Shown here: one piece after another, positions 52,751-62,298 of the stretch
How positions within the stretch are numbered: position 1 is the stretch's first letter
Layout: each line of letters opens with the position of its first letter
From: Pseudomonadota bacterium
GTDB taxonomy: Bacteria; Pseudomonadota; Alphaproteobacteria; Caulobacterales; Caulobacteraceae
DNA: 64,000 nt
Direction of reading: 5' to 3'
Assembly (NCBI GenBank): GCA_023456105.1
Contig: JAEYAO010000066.1
Coordinates: forward strand, 1-64,000
The notes under the pieces: generated by a model
Database searches by the model: none
Seen by the model: only the letters and a program-made list of their open reading frames with translations
What the model was told of the DNA's origin: nothing
Program-made: the position numbers and the translations under genes

Positions 52751-54009
52751 GCGTCCGGCGCGGGCTGGCGGCGGCGTCGATCTGGCAGGGCGCCAACTAT
52801 CTGCTGCCCCTGATCACCTTTCCCTATCTGGCGCGCGTGCTGGGCGTCGAAGGCTTCGGGTTGATCGGCATGGCGGCGGCGATCACAGGCTATGCGCTGA
52901 TCCTGGTGGATTGGGGCTTTTCCCTCAGCGCAGCGCAGGCGGTGGCGCGCATGCGGGACGACCTCGTTGCGACCAGCGACCTGATCTGGGCCACGGTGCT
53001 GGCCAAAGCGTGGCTTTGCGCGGCGGGACTGGCTGGGTTGGCGCTGGCGGCGGCGCTTTCGCCGGATGCGCTACGGCCGGTGCTGTGGGCCTCGGCCCTG
53101 GCGGCGCCGGCGGCGGTGCTGAACCTGGATTGGGCGCTGAAGGGGGCGGAGGCGCTGGGGCGGTTCGCCTGGACCTCGGTCGTTGGACGGCTGGTGGCCG
53201 CGCCCCTGGTGTTCCTGCTGGTGAGGGACGCCGGTGACGCCGCGCTGGCGGCGCTGTGCGTCAGCCTGGGCGCGCTGGCGACGGCCATGCTGACCCTGTG
53301 GCAGGCGCGGGCGATCGGTCTGCTGCGTCGCCCATGCTTTCGCGTCCCGGCGGCCTGGAGGCAGTTGAAGGCGGGCGCGCATGTGTTCGGCTCGACCGCC
53401 GCGATCTCGCTCTACACCAACACCCTGTCGGTGGGGCTGGGCATGATCGCGGGCGCCGGGCAGCTGGGTCTGTTCGCCATGGCCGAGCGCATCCGCAGGT
53501 CCGCGCAAGGGGCGCTGTCCCCCATCCTGACGGTGTTCTTTCCGCGCATCAGCACCCTGCACGCTCGTGATCCGGAGGCGGCAAGGCGGACGGCCTGGCG
53601 CCTGCTGCGGATACAGGGCGGTCTGGCGGCGGCGCTGGCCCTGCTGCTGGCGGGCGCCGCACCCCTGCTGGTGCGCCTGCTGGCCGGGCCGGAGGCGGAG
53701 GGGGCCGTGCCCGTGCTGCGGGCCATGGCGCCTTTGGTCTTCCTGGTCGGGATCAACAATGCGCTGGGCGTGACGGTGCTGCTGCCCTTCGGGCTGAAGC
53801 GCGCCTTCACAGTCGCCATCCTGGCCGGCGGAGCGGTCGGGTTGATGCTGCTCTGGCCGCTGGCGAGCCGGTATGGCGCGGCGGGCGCGGCCTGGACCGC
53901 GGTCGCCGCCGAGGTCGTGGTCGCCGGGTTGATGGGCTGGGCGGCGGTTCGCGCGTTCGGCGCCAAGGGGCGAGCGCCTTTGGCGGGCGCCGAGGAGCCG
54001 GCGTCGTGA
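52747..54009 (+). CDS. Wzx-like oligosaccharide flippase
   Basis: A 420-residue polysaccharide transporter of the MATE/MOP superfamily, about 12-14 membrane segments. N-terminus SIWQGANYLLPLITFPYLARVLGVEGFG is a classic Wzx/RfbX start. It moves lipid-linked repeat units to the periplasmic face. The GTG start overlaps the upstream stop (GTGA). Confidence 0.9.
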   Translation: MSVRRGLAAASIWQGANYLLPLITFPYLARVLGVEGFGLIGMAAAITGYALILVDWGFSLSAAQAVARMRDDLVATSDLIWATVLAKAWLCAAGLAGLALAAALSPDALRPVLWASALAAPAAVLNLDWALKGAEALGRFAWTSVVGRLVAAPLVFLLVRDAGDAALAALCVSLGALATAMLTLWQARAIGLLRRPCFRVPAAWRQLKAGAHVFGSTAAISLYTNTLSVGLGMIAGAGQLGLFAMAERIRRSAQGALSPILTVFFPRISTLHARDPEAARRTAWRLLRIQGGLAAALALLLAGAAPLLVRLLAGPEAEGAVPVLRAMAPLVFLVGINNALGVTVLLPFGLKRAFTVAILAGGAVGLMLLWPLASRYGAAGAAWTAVAAEVVVAGLMGWAAVRAFGAKGRAPLAGAEEPAS

Positions 54010-54950
54010 GCCTGACGGTCTCGGTGATCGTGCCGACCTGGCGACGGCCCGCCGACCTGCACCGGTGCCTGCACACGCTGGCCGACCAGGCGCGGGCGGC
54101 CGATGAGGTGCTGGTCATCCATCGCGCCGAGGACGCCGAGACCGTGCAGGTGCTGGAACAGGCGCCGGCAGGCTTGGCGCTGCGCCGCGTCGTCGTGGAG
54201 GCCGCGGGGCAGGTGGCGGCGCTGAACCGGGGGCTGGAGGCGGCGCGGGGAGACATCATCGCCATCACCGACGACGATGCGGCGCCGCGACGCGACTGGC
54301 TGCAGCGCATTGTAGAAGCTTTCGAGCACGACCCAACGCTGACGGGGCTGGGCGGACGCGACTGGCTGCACGTCGAGGGGCGATCGGCGACCGGCGAACG
54401 CCGCGAGGTCGGGTGGGTGCAGGCCTGGGGTCGTTGCATCGGCAATCACCACCTGGGTGCAGGCGCGCCGCGCGAGGTGGACATCCTGAAGGGCGCCAAC
54501 ATGAGCTTTCGCCGCGCGCATCTCGGCGGCCTGCGCTTCGATGCGAGGCTGAAAGGCGAGGGCGCGCAGGTGTGCAACGACATGGCGTTCTGCCTGGCGC
54601 TGCGAAAGGCGGGGCGGCGGCTCGTCTATGATCCGGCCGTGGCCGTCGACCACTTCCCCGGCGTGCGTCACGACGTCGACCAGAGGCGAGGCTTTTCGGC
54701 CGAGGCGCAGGCCGATCAGGCGCACAACGAGACGCTGGCGCTGCTGGACTTCCTGCCGCGCGGGAGGCGGGCGGTGTTCCTGACCTGGGCGCTGGCGCTC
54801 GGGACGCGCGCCAATCCTGGGCTGCTGCAAGGGTTCAGGTGGACGCTGTGGTCCGGACCGCGCGAGGCGACGATGCGCGTGCAGGCGACGCTGGCCGGTC
54901 GCATCCACGGCTGGGGCGCTTGGCGCGCTGCGGCGCGGACGTCGACGTGA
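54006..54950 (+). CDS. Glycosyltransferase family 2
   Basis: A 314-residue inverting GT-A enzyme: VSVIVPTWRRPADLHRCLHTL, the DxD-like DDDAAPRRDWL, GANMSFRRAHLGGL, and DPAVAVDHFPG. No membrane helices. GTG start overlapping the flippase stop. Adds one sugar to the repeat unit. Confidence 0.9.
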   Translation: MSLTVSVIVPTWRRPADLHRCLHTLADQARAADEVLVIHRAEDAETVQVLEQAPAGLALRRVVVEAAGQVAALNRGLEAARGDIIAITDDDAAPRRDWLQRIVEAFEHDPTLTGLGGRDWLHVEGRSATGERREVGWVQAWGRCIGNHHLGAGAPREVDILKGANMSFRRAHLGGLRFDARLKGEGAQVCNDMAFCLALRKAGRRLVYDPAVAVDHFPGVRHDVDQRRGFSAEAQADQAHNETLALLDFLPRGRRAVFLTWALALGTRANPGLLQGFRWTLWSGPREATMRVQATLAGRIHGWGAWRAAARTST

Positions 54951-56320
54951 CGGCGCGGGAGGAGTGGCTGGCGGCCCTGCCGCCGCTGGCTGTCGCGGCG
55001 GCGATGGCGGCAGGCGGGATCGGAGGCGCGCTGACCTGGGTGTTCGCCCCCGTGGCCTTGGCGTCGGGGCTGTGGCTGTATGCGCGAGCGCCGTCGCGGG
55101 GGTTCATCGCCTTCTGCTACATGCTGTGGATGGTCGCGCCGTTCGTGCGGCGACTGGCGGACTGGCAGGGCGGACGCCACGACCTGAGCCCGATCATGCT
55201 GGCGCCGGCGCTGGTTACGGGGCTCGGCCTGTTCAGCGCCTTGCGCGCCGGGCCGCAGCTGCTGGGGCGCGGGTTCCTGCCGTTCGGGGTGGCGGCGATT
55301 GTGTGCCTCTACGGAGGGCTGCTGGGGCTGTCGCAGGGCCGGGGAGCGGCGGCGCTGTTCGGCCTGCTGAACGCCTTGGCGCCCATCGCCCTGGCCATCC
55401 ACATCCTGGTGCTGAGGCGTGACGCGGATCATGCGGCGGGCGCCGTGTTCGGGATGCTGGCCTGGGGCGGCATGATCATGGGCGCCTATGGCGTCCTGCA
55501 GTATCTGTCGCCGCCGCCCTGGGACGTGGCGTGGATGCGCGCGGCCGAGATCGCCTCCGTCGGCCAGCCGAGCCCGCGACAGGTGCGGGTGTTCGCCACC
55601 ATGAATGCGCCGGGACCGTTCGCGGTGATGATGTCGGCCTGCCTTTTGGCGATGCTGGCGGGCGCAGGAGGACGAGCGCGATGGCTGGGCGCGCCTGCGG
55701 GCGGCGTCGCCCTCGTGCTGTCGCTGGTGCGGTCGGCCTGGGGCGGGCTGATCATCGGCGTCGGTGTGCTGATCGCCCTGGCGTCGGCGAAACGACGCCT
55801 GGGGTATCTGGCGGCGGCCTGTGGGCTGGCATTGGCGACCGCGCCGCTGGCGGCGTTCGGTGCGGCCGAGGCGGTCGGCGTCCGGATCGGAGGCCTGGCG
55901 CGGCTGGATCAGGACGTCAGCCTGCAACGGCGCGCGGCCTTTCACGCCGAGATGACGATGGAGGTGCTGGCCAATCCGCTGGGCCGCGGGCTCGGCGGCA
56001 CGGGGGTGGCGACGCGGTTGAGCACGGACGAGGCGGCGCTCGGCGCGCGCGGCGCCTTCGACAGCGGGGTGCTGGACCTGCTGTTCACCTATGGCTGGGC
56101 GAGCGCGGTGATGCTGGCGGCGGTGATCGCGATCGGAGTCGGCGCGCTGCGGGCGAGCTGGAGCGGGCCGGGCGCGCAGCTGGCCGCCGCCATTGTGGTC
56201 GGGACCACCGCGCAGCTGCTGTTCTTCAACGTGCTGGGCGGTGCGACGGGGATGCTGGTGTTTCCGCTCGCCGCCCTGGCGCTGGCTCTGGCCGACAAAG
56301 AGGGCGGGGCGCGGGGGTGA
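54947..56320 (+). CDS. O-antigen ligase/Wzy-like polymerase
   Basis: A 457-residue integral membrane protein with about 12 helices and a periplasmic loop holding NPLGRGLGGTGVATR, as in Wzy/WaaL-type proteins, plus the paired Arg region LVRSAWGGLIIG. It probably polymerises or ligates the repeat units exported by the neighbouring Wzx. GTG start, GTGA overlap. Confidence 0.85.
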   Translation: MTAREEWLAALPPLAVAAAMAAGGIGGALTWVFAPVALASGLWLYARAPSRGFIAFCYMLWMVAPFVRRLADWQGGRHDLSPIMLAPALVTGLGLFSALRAGPQLLGRGFLPFGVAAIVCLYGGLLGLSQGRGAAALFGLLNALAPIALAIHILVLRRDADHAAGAVFGMLAWGGMIMGAYGVLQYLSPPPWDVAWMRAAEIASVGQPSPRQVRVFATMNAPGPFAVMMSACLLAMLAGAGGRARWLGAPAGGVALVLSLVRSAWGGLIIGVGVLIALASAKRRLGYLAAACGLALATAPLAAFGAAEAVGVRIGGLARLDQDVSLQRRAAFHAEMTMEVLANPLGRGLGGTGVATRLSTDEAALGARGAFDSGVLDLLFTYGWASAVMLAAVIAIGVGALRASWSGPGAQLAAAIVVGTTAQLLFFNVLGGATGMLVFPLAALALALADKEGGARG

Positions 56321-57441
56321 AGACGCTGCAGGTCGGGCTGGAGTGGCTGCCGGAGCGCACGGGCGGGCTGCCGCGCTATTTCCACGACCTGCTGGGCGCC
56401 GCGCCCGGGCGGTTCGAGGTGACCGGACTGGTGGTCGGATCGGCGGATGTCGCCAGGGCGACCGGCGGGCGGGTGCGGAGCTTCGCGCCGGCGTCCGCCT
56501 CGCCGCCGATGCGGCTGCTGGGGGCCCGCCGGGCGATCAGCGCGGTTTTGCGAGAGAACGCGCCCGATCTGGTCGCCAGCCACTTCGCCTTGTCGGTGCT
56601 GCCGGCGCTGGACCGGATTCGCATCCCGCACGTGGTGCACTTCCACGGGCCGTGGGCGCTGGAGGGAGCGGCCGAGGGTCAGGGCGGGGCGCGGCGGCTG
56701 GCCAAGCGGGCGGTGGAGCGCGCCGTTTATTCGCGCGCCGACGCCCTGATCGTGCTGTCGGAGGCGTTCGGGCGGGTGCTGTGCGAGGACTATGGGGTCG
56801 AGGCGGGCCGCATCCATGTCGTGCCCGGCGGGGTGGACGCTGCGCGCTTCCACGTAGCGGAGAGCCGGTCCGACGCGCGAAAACGGCTGGGCTGGCCGGA
56901 GGATCGCCCGGTTCTGCTGACGGTCCGGCGGCTGGTGCGGCGCATGGGGCTGGAGGTTCTGATCGAGGCCATGCCGGAGGTGGTGCGCCGTCGTCCCGAC
57001 GTGCTGCTGCTGATCGCCGGGAGGGGACCGCTGGAGGCGGAGTTGCGCGCGCGGATCGAGGCGGCGGGGCTGGCCGCCCACGTGCGGCTGATCGGCTTTC
57101 TGCCGGAAGAGGCGCTGCCGCTGGCCTACCGCGCGGCCGATATCGGCGTCACGCCCAGCCAGGCGCTGGAGGGCTTCGGCCTCGTGGCGCTGGAATGTCT
57201 GGCGGCGGGAACGCCGGTGGTGGTGACGCCGGTCGGCGGCCTGCCTGAGGCGGTGGGGCCCTTGACCACGCTGGTGTGCGAGAACGCCGGCGCAGGCGCC
57301 TTGGCCGAGCGGATCGGCGCGATGATCGAGGGTGTGGAGCGACCCGGCGCCGCCGCCTGCCGCGCCCATGCGCGGGCGCACGACTGGGACGTGATCGCGG
57401 GGCGGGTGGCGGAGGTCTATCGCGCGGTGCTGGCGCGATGA
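56317..57441 (+). CDS. Glycosyltransferase family 4
   Basis: 374 residues, GT-B. VGLEWLPERTGGLPRYFHDLL at the N-terminus, VVHFHGPWALEG, VVPGGVDAARFH, then RRLVRRMGLEVLIEAM and the nucleotide-sugar motif SQALEGFGLVALECLAAGTPVV. GTG start overlapping the upstream stop (GTGA). Confidence 0.9.
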   Translation: MKTLQVGLEWLPERTGGLPRYFHDLLGAAPGRFEVTGLVVGSADVARATGGRVRSFAPASASPPMRLLGARRAISAVLRENAPDLVASHFALSVLPALDRIRIPHVVHFHGPWALEGAAEGQGGARRLAKRAVERAVYSRADALIVLSEAFGRVLCEDYGVEAGRIHVVPGGVDAARFHVAESRSDARKRLGWPEDRPVLLTVRRLVRRMGLEVLIEAMPEVVRRRPDVLLLIAGRGPLEAELRARIEAAGLAAHVRLIGFLPEEALPLAYRAADIGVTPSQALEGFGLVALECLAAGTPVVVTPVGGLPEAVGPLTTLVCENAGAGALAERIGAMIEGVERPGAAACRAHARAHDWDVIAGRVAEVYRAVLAR

Positions 57442-58604
57442 GGCCGCCCGCGGTGCTGTTCGTGGACCAGTCGGGCGAGATGGGCGGGGCCGAACTGTCG
57501 CTGCTGGACATCGTGCGGAGGCGCAAGGGCCGCTCGGAGGTCTGCCTCTTTGGTGACGGGGCTTTCGCCGTGCGGCTCCGGGACGCGGGTGTGCCGGTGA
57601 GGGTCCTCGGCCTGGGGGGCGTTGATGGCGTGAGGCGGAAGTCGGGTCTGGGAGCGCTGCTAGCCGCGCCCGCACTGGTGGTGGCGGTGATCCGCCTGGC
57701 GCGGATGGCGCGGCGGTTCGACGTGGTGCACGCCAACACCTTGAAGGCGTTCGTGGTTGCGGCGCTTGGGCGGCCTCTGCACCGCCGGCCGGTGGTGTGG
57801 CATCTGCGTGACCTGCTGACGCCCGAGCATTTCGGAAGCGGGTGGCGTCGGGGCGTGGCGTGGCTCGGCCGGGCGGCCGCCGCCGAGGTCATCGCCAACT
57901 CGCAAGCTACGGCCGAGGCGCTGAGGCGGGCGGGCGGCCCGCACGCCCGTGTGATCCACAACGGCATCGATGCGACGCCGTTTGAAGGGCTGGAGCGCAC
58001 AAGGAGCCGCGGGGCGTTGCTGACCGAAACGGGCCTTGCGTCCGACCGGCCGGTGGTCGGCGTCTTCAGCCGACTGGCCGAGTGGAAGGGGCAGGCGGTG
58101 CTGCTCGAGGCGCTGACCCGCCTGCCCGAGGTTCAGGCGGTCCTGGTCGGCGGGCCGCTGTTCGGGGAGGAGGCCTATGAGGCCGAGTTGCGATCGATCA
58201 TCGCGACCTGGGGGCTGGAGACGCGTGTGCAGATGCTGGGCGCGCGGTCAGACGTGCCGCGGTTGATGTCGGCGGTGGATGTGGCGGTGCACGCCTCGGT
58301 CGCGCCCGAGCCCTTCGGGCGGGTCATCGTCGAGGCCATGCTGGCGGGAACGCCGGTGATTGCGACACGGGACGGCGGAGTGGGGGAGCTGGTCGAGGCC
58401 GGTGAGACGGGCCTGCTCGTTCCACCCGGCGACCCGGAGGCGATGGCTGTGGCGATAAGGACGCTGCTGGCCGATCCGGGGGAGGCGAGGCGGATGGCGG
58501 AACGCGCCAGAGCCATGGCGCAAGCGCGCTTCTCCCTGAGCCGCTGCCTGGAGGCGGTCGAGGCGGTGCTGGCGGGCGTTCGCGACGGCAAGCGGAGCCT
58601 TTAG
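57438..58604 (+). CDS. Glycosyltransferase family 4
   Basis: 388 residues, GT-B, last gene of the operon. VLFVDQSGEMGGAELSLLDI, DVVHANTLKAFV, VIHNGIDATPF, SRLAEWKGQAVLLEAL and PEPFGRVIVEAMLAGTPVIAT. ATG start overlapping the upstream stop (ATGA). Confidence 0.9.
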   Translation: MRPPAVLFVDQSGEMGGAELSLLDIVRRRKGRSEVCLFGDGAFAVRLRDAGVPVRVLGLGGVDGVRRKSGLGALLAAPALVVAVIRLARMARRFDVVHANTLKAFVVAALGRPLHRRPVVWHLRDLLTPEHFGSGWRRGVAWLGRAAAAEVIANSQATAEALRRAGGPHARVIHNGIDATPFEGLERTRSRGALLTETGLASDRPVVGVFSRLAEWKGQAVLLEALTRLPEVQAVLVGGPLFGEEAYEAELRSIIATWGLETRVQMLGARSDVPRLMSAVDVAVHASVAPEPFGRVIVEAMLAGTPVIATRDGGVGELVEAGETGLLVPPGDPEAMAVAIRTLLADPGEARRMAERARAMAQARFSLSRCLEAVEAVLAGVRDGKRSL

Positions 58605-58645
58605 CCGGCGCAGTCGTTGTTCTCGCCGAACCGTGGAGCCAGACC

Positions 58646-59554
58646 ATGCGCCGTCGCCTTGTCGTCCTGTTGTCCGCCAGCGCGCTTCTGTCGGCCTGCG
58701 GGGCGCCCGAGCCGGAAGGCCCGGCGCCGGTCGAGCCCTCGGCCGCCCCCTCGCCGGGCGCGGCGGTCGCCGCATCCACGGGATCGGTGACCTACGCCTG
58801 CGAGAGCGGACAGGCGGTGACGGCGACCTATCCGAACGCCGACAGCGCGCAGATCGCCTATGGCGGCCGGACCTATGCGACGCGCAGCGTGCAGTCCGCC
58901 AGCGGCGCCCGCTACATCGGCGACGGCGTGGAGTGGTGGACGGCCAGCCGCAACGGGCAGGAGGGCGCGACGCTCAGCCGCCTAGGGCCCGACGGACAGA
59001 CGGCGGTGGCGGTGCTGGAGCGCTGCACGCGGCCCACGGCGGGCTCGGCGCCCCAGACCCCGCCGGGACAGACGCCGGTCGTCGCCGCCGCGCCGGGAGC
59101 GAACGGAACCGCCGAGCCCTGCCGCGCCGCCGAGCTGAGGCTGTCGGATGACGGCGGCGACGCGGGCATGGGCCATCGCGTCAGCATCATCGGCGTGCAG
59201 AACACCGGCGCGCAGCCCTGCAGCCTGCTCGGCTACCCGACCGTGACGCTGCAGGACGCCCGGGGAGGGGCGCTGAGCCAGGTGCGCGCCCAGCAGAACC
59301 CCGGCGGCTACCTGCGGGCGGGCCAGTCCCCGGTCGCGGTGACGCTGGCGGCGCAGGGCAAGGCCTTTTTCGATCTGGCCTGGACCGTCATGCCGAACGA
59401 GGGCGAGGGCGAGACCACCTGTCCCACCGCCGCGCGGGTGCGGGTCGCCGTGCCGAACGACGCCTCGCCGCTGAACCTCGACAAGAGCTTCACGCCTTGT
59501 GGGCGCAAGATCGAGGTCAGCCCGTTTCGCGCGGAGGCCGAACCGGATCGCTGA
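58646..59554 (+). CDS. Lipoprotein with MliC-like and DUF4232 domains
   Basis: A 302-residue predicted lipoprotein (lipobox LLSAC, Cys 18). After a Pro/Ala-rich linker, residues about 47-112 match MliC, the membrane-bound inhibitor of C-type lysozyme (VTYACESGQAVTATYPNA, SASGARYIGDGVEWW). Residues about 155-290 match DUF4232 (AAELRLSDDG, NTGAQPCSLLGYPTVTL). Lysozyme protection is plausible for the first domain; DUF4232 has no known role. GGAG precedes the ATG. Confidence 0.83.
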   Translation: MRRRLVVLLSASALLSACGAPEPEGPAPVEPSAAPSPGAAVAASTGSVTYACESGQAVTATYPNADSAQIAYGGRTYATRSVQSASGARYIGDGVEWWTASRNGQEGATLSRLGPDGQTAVAVLERCTRPTAGSAPQTPPGQTPVVAAAPGANGTAEPCRAAELRLSDDGGDAGMGHRVSIIGVQNTGAQPCSLLGYPTVTLQDARGGALSQVRAQQNPGGYLRAGQSPVAVTLAAQGKAFFDLAWTVMPNEGEGETTCPTAARVRVAVPNDASPLNLDKSFTPCGRKIEVSPFRAEAEPDR

Positions 59555-59612
59555 AGATCGGCGGGGATCGGCCACGCTGGAAACGGCGCGCGTTTCGGCG
59601 TAACCCGCGCCC

Positions 59613-60806
59613 ATGACCAGCGGATTCCATGCGCGCGTCGCGCAAGAGCTTCAAGACATCTCGGCCCAGGGGCTGACCAAGCCCGAGCGGATCATCGCCT
59701 CTCGTCAGGGCCCCGCGATCCAGGTGAACGGGCGCGAGGTGCTGAACTTCTGCGCCAACAACTATCTGGGCCTGGCCGGCGACGAGCGGGTGACGCAGGC
59801 CGGGATCGCAGCGGCCGAGCGCTGGGGCGCGGGCACCGCCTCGGTGCGCTTCATCTGCGGCACGCTGGAGATTCACAAGGAGCTGGAGGCGGCGATCGCG
59901 GCCTATCTGGGCTTCGAGGACGCTATCCTGTTCGCCGCCGCCTTCGACGCCAACGGCGGCCTGTTCGAGCCGCTGCTGGGGGCGGAGGACGCCATCGTCT
60001 CCGACAGCCTGAACCACGCCTCGATCATCGACGGGGTCCGGCTGTGCAAGGCCAAGCGCTATCGCTTCGCCAACTCGGACATGGACGATCTGGAGACCCA
60101 ACTGAAGCAGGCGCGGGCGGACGGGGCGCGCGACATCATCATCGCCACCGACGGCGCCTTCTCGATGGACGGCTATATCGCCAGGCTGAACGATATCCGG
60201 GCGCTGGCGGACCGCTATGACGCGCTGATCATGGTGGACGACTGCCACGCCACCGGATTTCTGGGGCCGCAGGGACGGGGCTCGTTCGCGCACCACGGGG
60301 TCAAGGTCGACTTCGTCACGGGCACCTTCGGCAAGGCGCTGGGCGGGGCCATGGGCGGCTTCATCTGCGCCTCCAAGCCGGTGGTCGAACTGTTGAAGCA
60401 ACGGGCGCGGCCCTACCTTTTCTCCAACGCTCTGGCGCCCGCCGTGTGCGGCTCGAGCCTTGAAGCCATCCGCATCGCGCAAGGCGAAGAGGGCGACCGG
60501 CTGCGCACGCGCCTGTCGGCCAACGCCCACCGCTACCGAACCGCCATGACGGATGCGGGCTTCACCCTGCTGCAGGGCGAGCACCCGATCATCCCGGTGA
60601 TGCTGGGCGACGCCAAGCTGGCGCAGGATATCGCCGCGCGGATGCTGGAGCTCGGCGTCTATGTGATCGGCTTCTCCTTTCCCGTCGTGCCTCGCGGGCA
60701 GGCGCGCATCCGCACCCAGATGTCGGCGGCGCATACGTTCGAGCAGATTGATCAAGCGGTCGCGGCTTTCACGACGGCCGGCAAGGAACTGGGAGTGATC
60801 CAATGA
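59613..60806 (+). CDS. kbl: Glycine C-acetyltransferase (2-amino-3-ketobutyrate CoA ligase)
   Basis: A PLP enzyme that splits 2-amino-3-ketobutyrate with CoA to glycine and acetyl-CoA. 397 residues, standard length: NFCANNYLGLAG, the PLP lysine in TGTFGKALGGAMGG (near residue 241), and DDCHATGFLG. Overlaps tdh by 4 bases (ATGA); together they degrade threonine. Confidence 0.96.
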   Translation: MTSGFHARVAQELQDISAQGLTKPERIIASRQGPAIQVNGREVLNFCANNYLGLAGDERVTQAGIAAAERWGAGTASVRFICGTLEIHKELEAAIAAYLGFEDAILFAAAFDANGGLFEPLLGAEDAIVSDSLNHASIIDGVRLCKAKRYRFANSDMDDLETQLKQARADGARDIIIATDGAFSMDGYIARLNDIRALADRYDALIMVDDCHATGFLGPQGRGSFAHHGVKVDFVTGTFGKALGGAMGGFICASKPVVELLKQRARPYLFSNALAPAVCGSSLEAIRIAQGEEGDRLRTRLSANAHRYRTAMTDAGFTLLQGEHPIIPVMLGDAKLAQDIAARMLELGVYVIGFSFPVVPRGQARIRTQMSAAHTFEQIDQAVAAFTTAGKELGVIQ

Positions 60807-61849
60807 CGCAGACCATGAAGGCCCTGGCCAAGACCGGGCCCGTGCAGGGCCTCGAACTGATCGATGCGCCGGTGCCGGAGGCCGGGCCGGAGGACGTGCT
60901 GATCAAGGTGCACCGGGCGGCGGTGTGCGGCACCGACATCCACATCTGGAACTGGGACGAGTGGTCCCAGAAGAACGTGCCGACGCCGATGATCACCGGG
61001 CACGAGTTCTCGGGCGAGATCGTCGGCATCGGTTCGGAAGTCGACCGCCGGCTGAAGGTCGGCCAGCGGGTGTCGGCCGAGGGGCACGTGATCGACCTGA
61101 ACTCGGAGGCGGCGCGCGCCGGCCACTTCCACCTGGACCCCAAGACGCGCGGCATCGGTGTGAACCGCCAGGGCGCCTTCGCCGAATACGTGGTGGCGCC
61201 GGCCTTCAACGTCATCGAGCTGCCGGACGAGGTGCCCTACGAGATCGGCTCGATCCTCGACCCCTTCGGCAACGCCGTGCACACGGCCCAGCAGTTCGAT
61301 CTGCTGGGCGAGGACGTGCTGGTCACGGGCGCAGGACCGATCGGCATCATGGCGGCGGCGGTGGCGCGGCATGCGGGCGCGCGCACCGTGGTTCTGACCG
61401 ACATCAACGACTACCGGCTGGAGCTGGCGGGGAAGGTGGCGCCGGGCGTGCGTACGGTGAACACCACGCGCGAGGACCTGCACGATGTGATCCACGAGCT
61501 GGGCATGAAGGTCGGCTTCGACGTGGCGCTGGAGATGTCCGGCTCGCCCATCGCCTTCAAACAGTGCGTGGACACCCTGATCATGGGCGGCGGGCTGGCG
61601 CTGCTGGGCATTCCGGCCAAGCCGATGGAGACGGACTGGGGCGCGATCATCCTGAAGGCGCTGACGATCAAGGGCGTCTACGGCCGCGAGATGTTCACGA
61701 CCTGGAGAAAGATGCTGGGCCTGCTGAAGGCGGGGCTCGACCTCACGCCGCTGATCACCCACCAGATGAGTTACGAGAACTACCGCGAGGGCTTTGAGGC
61801 CATGCGGTCGGGCAAGTCCGGCAAGGTGGTGCTGGACTGGGCGGCTTAA
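60803..61849 (+). CDS. tdh: L-threonine 3-dehydrogenase
   Basis: A zinc-dependent medium-chain dehydrogenase that oxidises threonine to 2-amino-3-ketobutyrate, the substrate of Kbl. 348 residues: catalytic-zinc C42 (AAVCGTDIH), GHEFSG, cofactor motif VTGAGPIGIMAA, and MGGGLALLGIP. The lobe that in E. coli Tdh carries four structural-zinc cysteines (GHITCGHCRNC...) reads GHVIDLNSEAARAGHFHLD here, with no cysteine at all. Confidence 0.94.
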   Translation: MTQTMKALAKTGPVQGLELIDAPVPEAGPEDVLIKVHRAAVCGTDIHIWNWDEWSQKNVPTPMITGHEFSGEIVGIGSEVDRRLKVGQRVSAEGHVIDLNSEAARAGHFHLDPKTRGIGVNRQGAFAEYVVAPAFNVIELPDEVPYEIGSILDPFGNAVHTAQQFDLLGEDVLVTGAGPIGIMAAAVARHAGARTVVLTDINDYRLELAGKVAPGVRTVNTTREDLHDVIHELGMKVGFDVALEMSGSPIAFKQCVDTLIMGGGLALLGIPAKPMETDWGAIILKALTIKGVYGREMFTTWRKMLGLLKAGLDLTPLITHQMSYENYREGFEAMRSGKSGKVVLDWAA

Positions 61850-61853
61850 TCGG

Positions 61854-62294
61854 ATGAGCGCCGTCGTCGACTTTCTGAGCGGCGACGGCGCGGACCGGGC
61901 GGGGCGGACGCTGGAGCAGGTGCTCGCCTTCGACGACGCGGCGCTGGAGCGCCATCACGACTACATCCAGTGGCTGTTCCCGCTGACCGAGCCGAGCGGC
62001 GCCGTGCCCGGATCGCCGGTGCTGAGTGCGGCTGACGTCGCGGCCCTGCGGAGCTCGACCGAGGCGCAGGGCAATCTGCGGCGGGGTGCGGCGCGGATGC
62101 TGGTCTTCTACCGCGACACCCGGCATTGGCGCGCGCCGGTAGACCACAATCATCTGCGGATCACCCGCATCCTCCGCTCGCTGCGGCTGCTGGTCAGCGA
62201 CGCGGCGGCGGACGACTTTCATGCGGCGATCGCCAATCTGTCGGCGGAGGCGCCGATCAACGCGCGCAGCCGCGCCTTCTGGGCCGCGGCCTGA
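61854..62294 (+). CDS. OGFr-domain protein
   Basis: A 146-residue protein with the opioid growth factor receptor conserved region (RHHDYIQWLFPLTEPSG, NHLRITRILRSLRLL). The domain was named in animals, but stand-alone versions are common in proteobacteria and their function is unknown. The ATG at 61854 follows the tdh stop by 4 bases, so it is probably cotranscribed with kbl-tdh. Confidence 0.82.
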   Translation: MSAVVDFLSGDGADRAGRTLEQVLAFDDAALERHHDYIQWLFPLTEPSGAVPGSPVLSAADVAALRSSTEAQGNLRRGAARMLVFYRDTRHWRAPVDHNHLRITRILRSLRLLVSDAAADDFHAAIANLSAEAPINARSRAFWAAA

Positions 62295-62298
62295 ACGG

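Noticed and set aside
54716..55945. A 409-codon minus-strand frame opposite the Wzy-like gene.
   Set aside because: Biased Arg/Gln/His composition, and antisense to a membrane protein in a tight operon.
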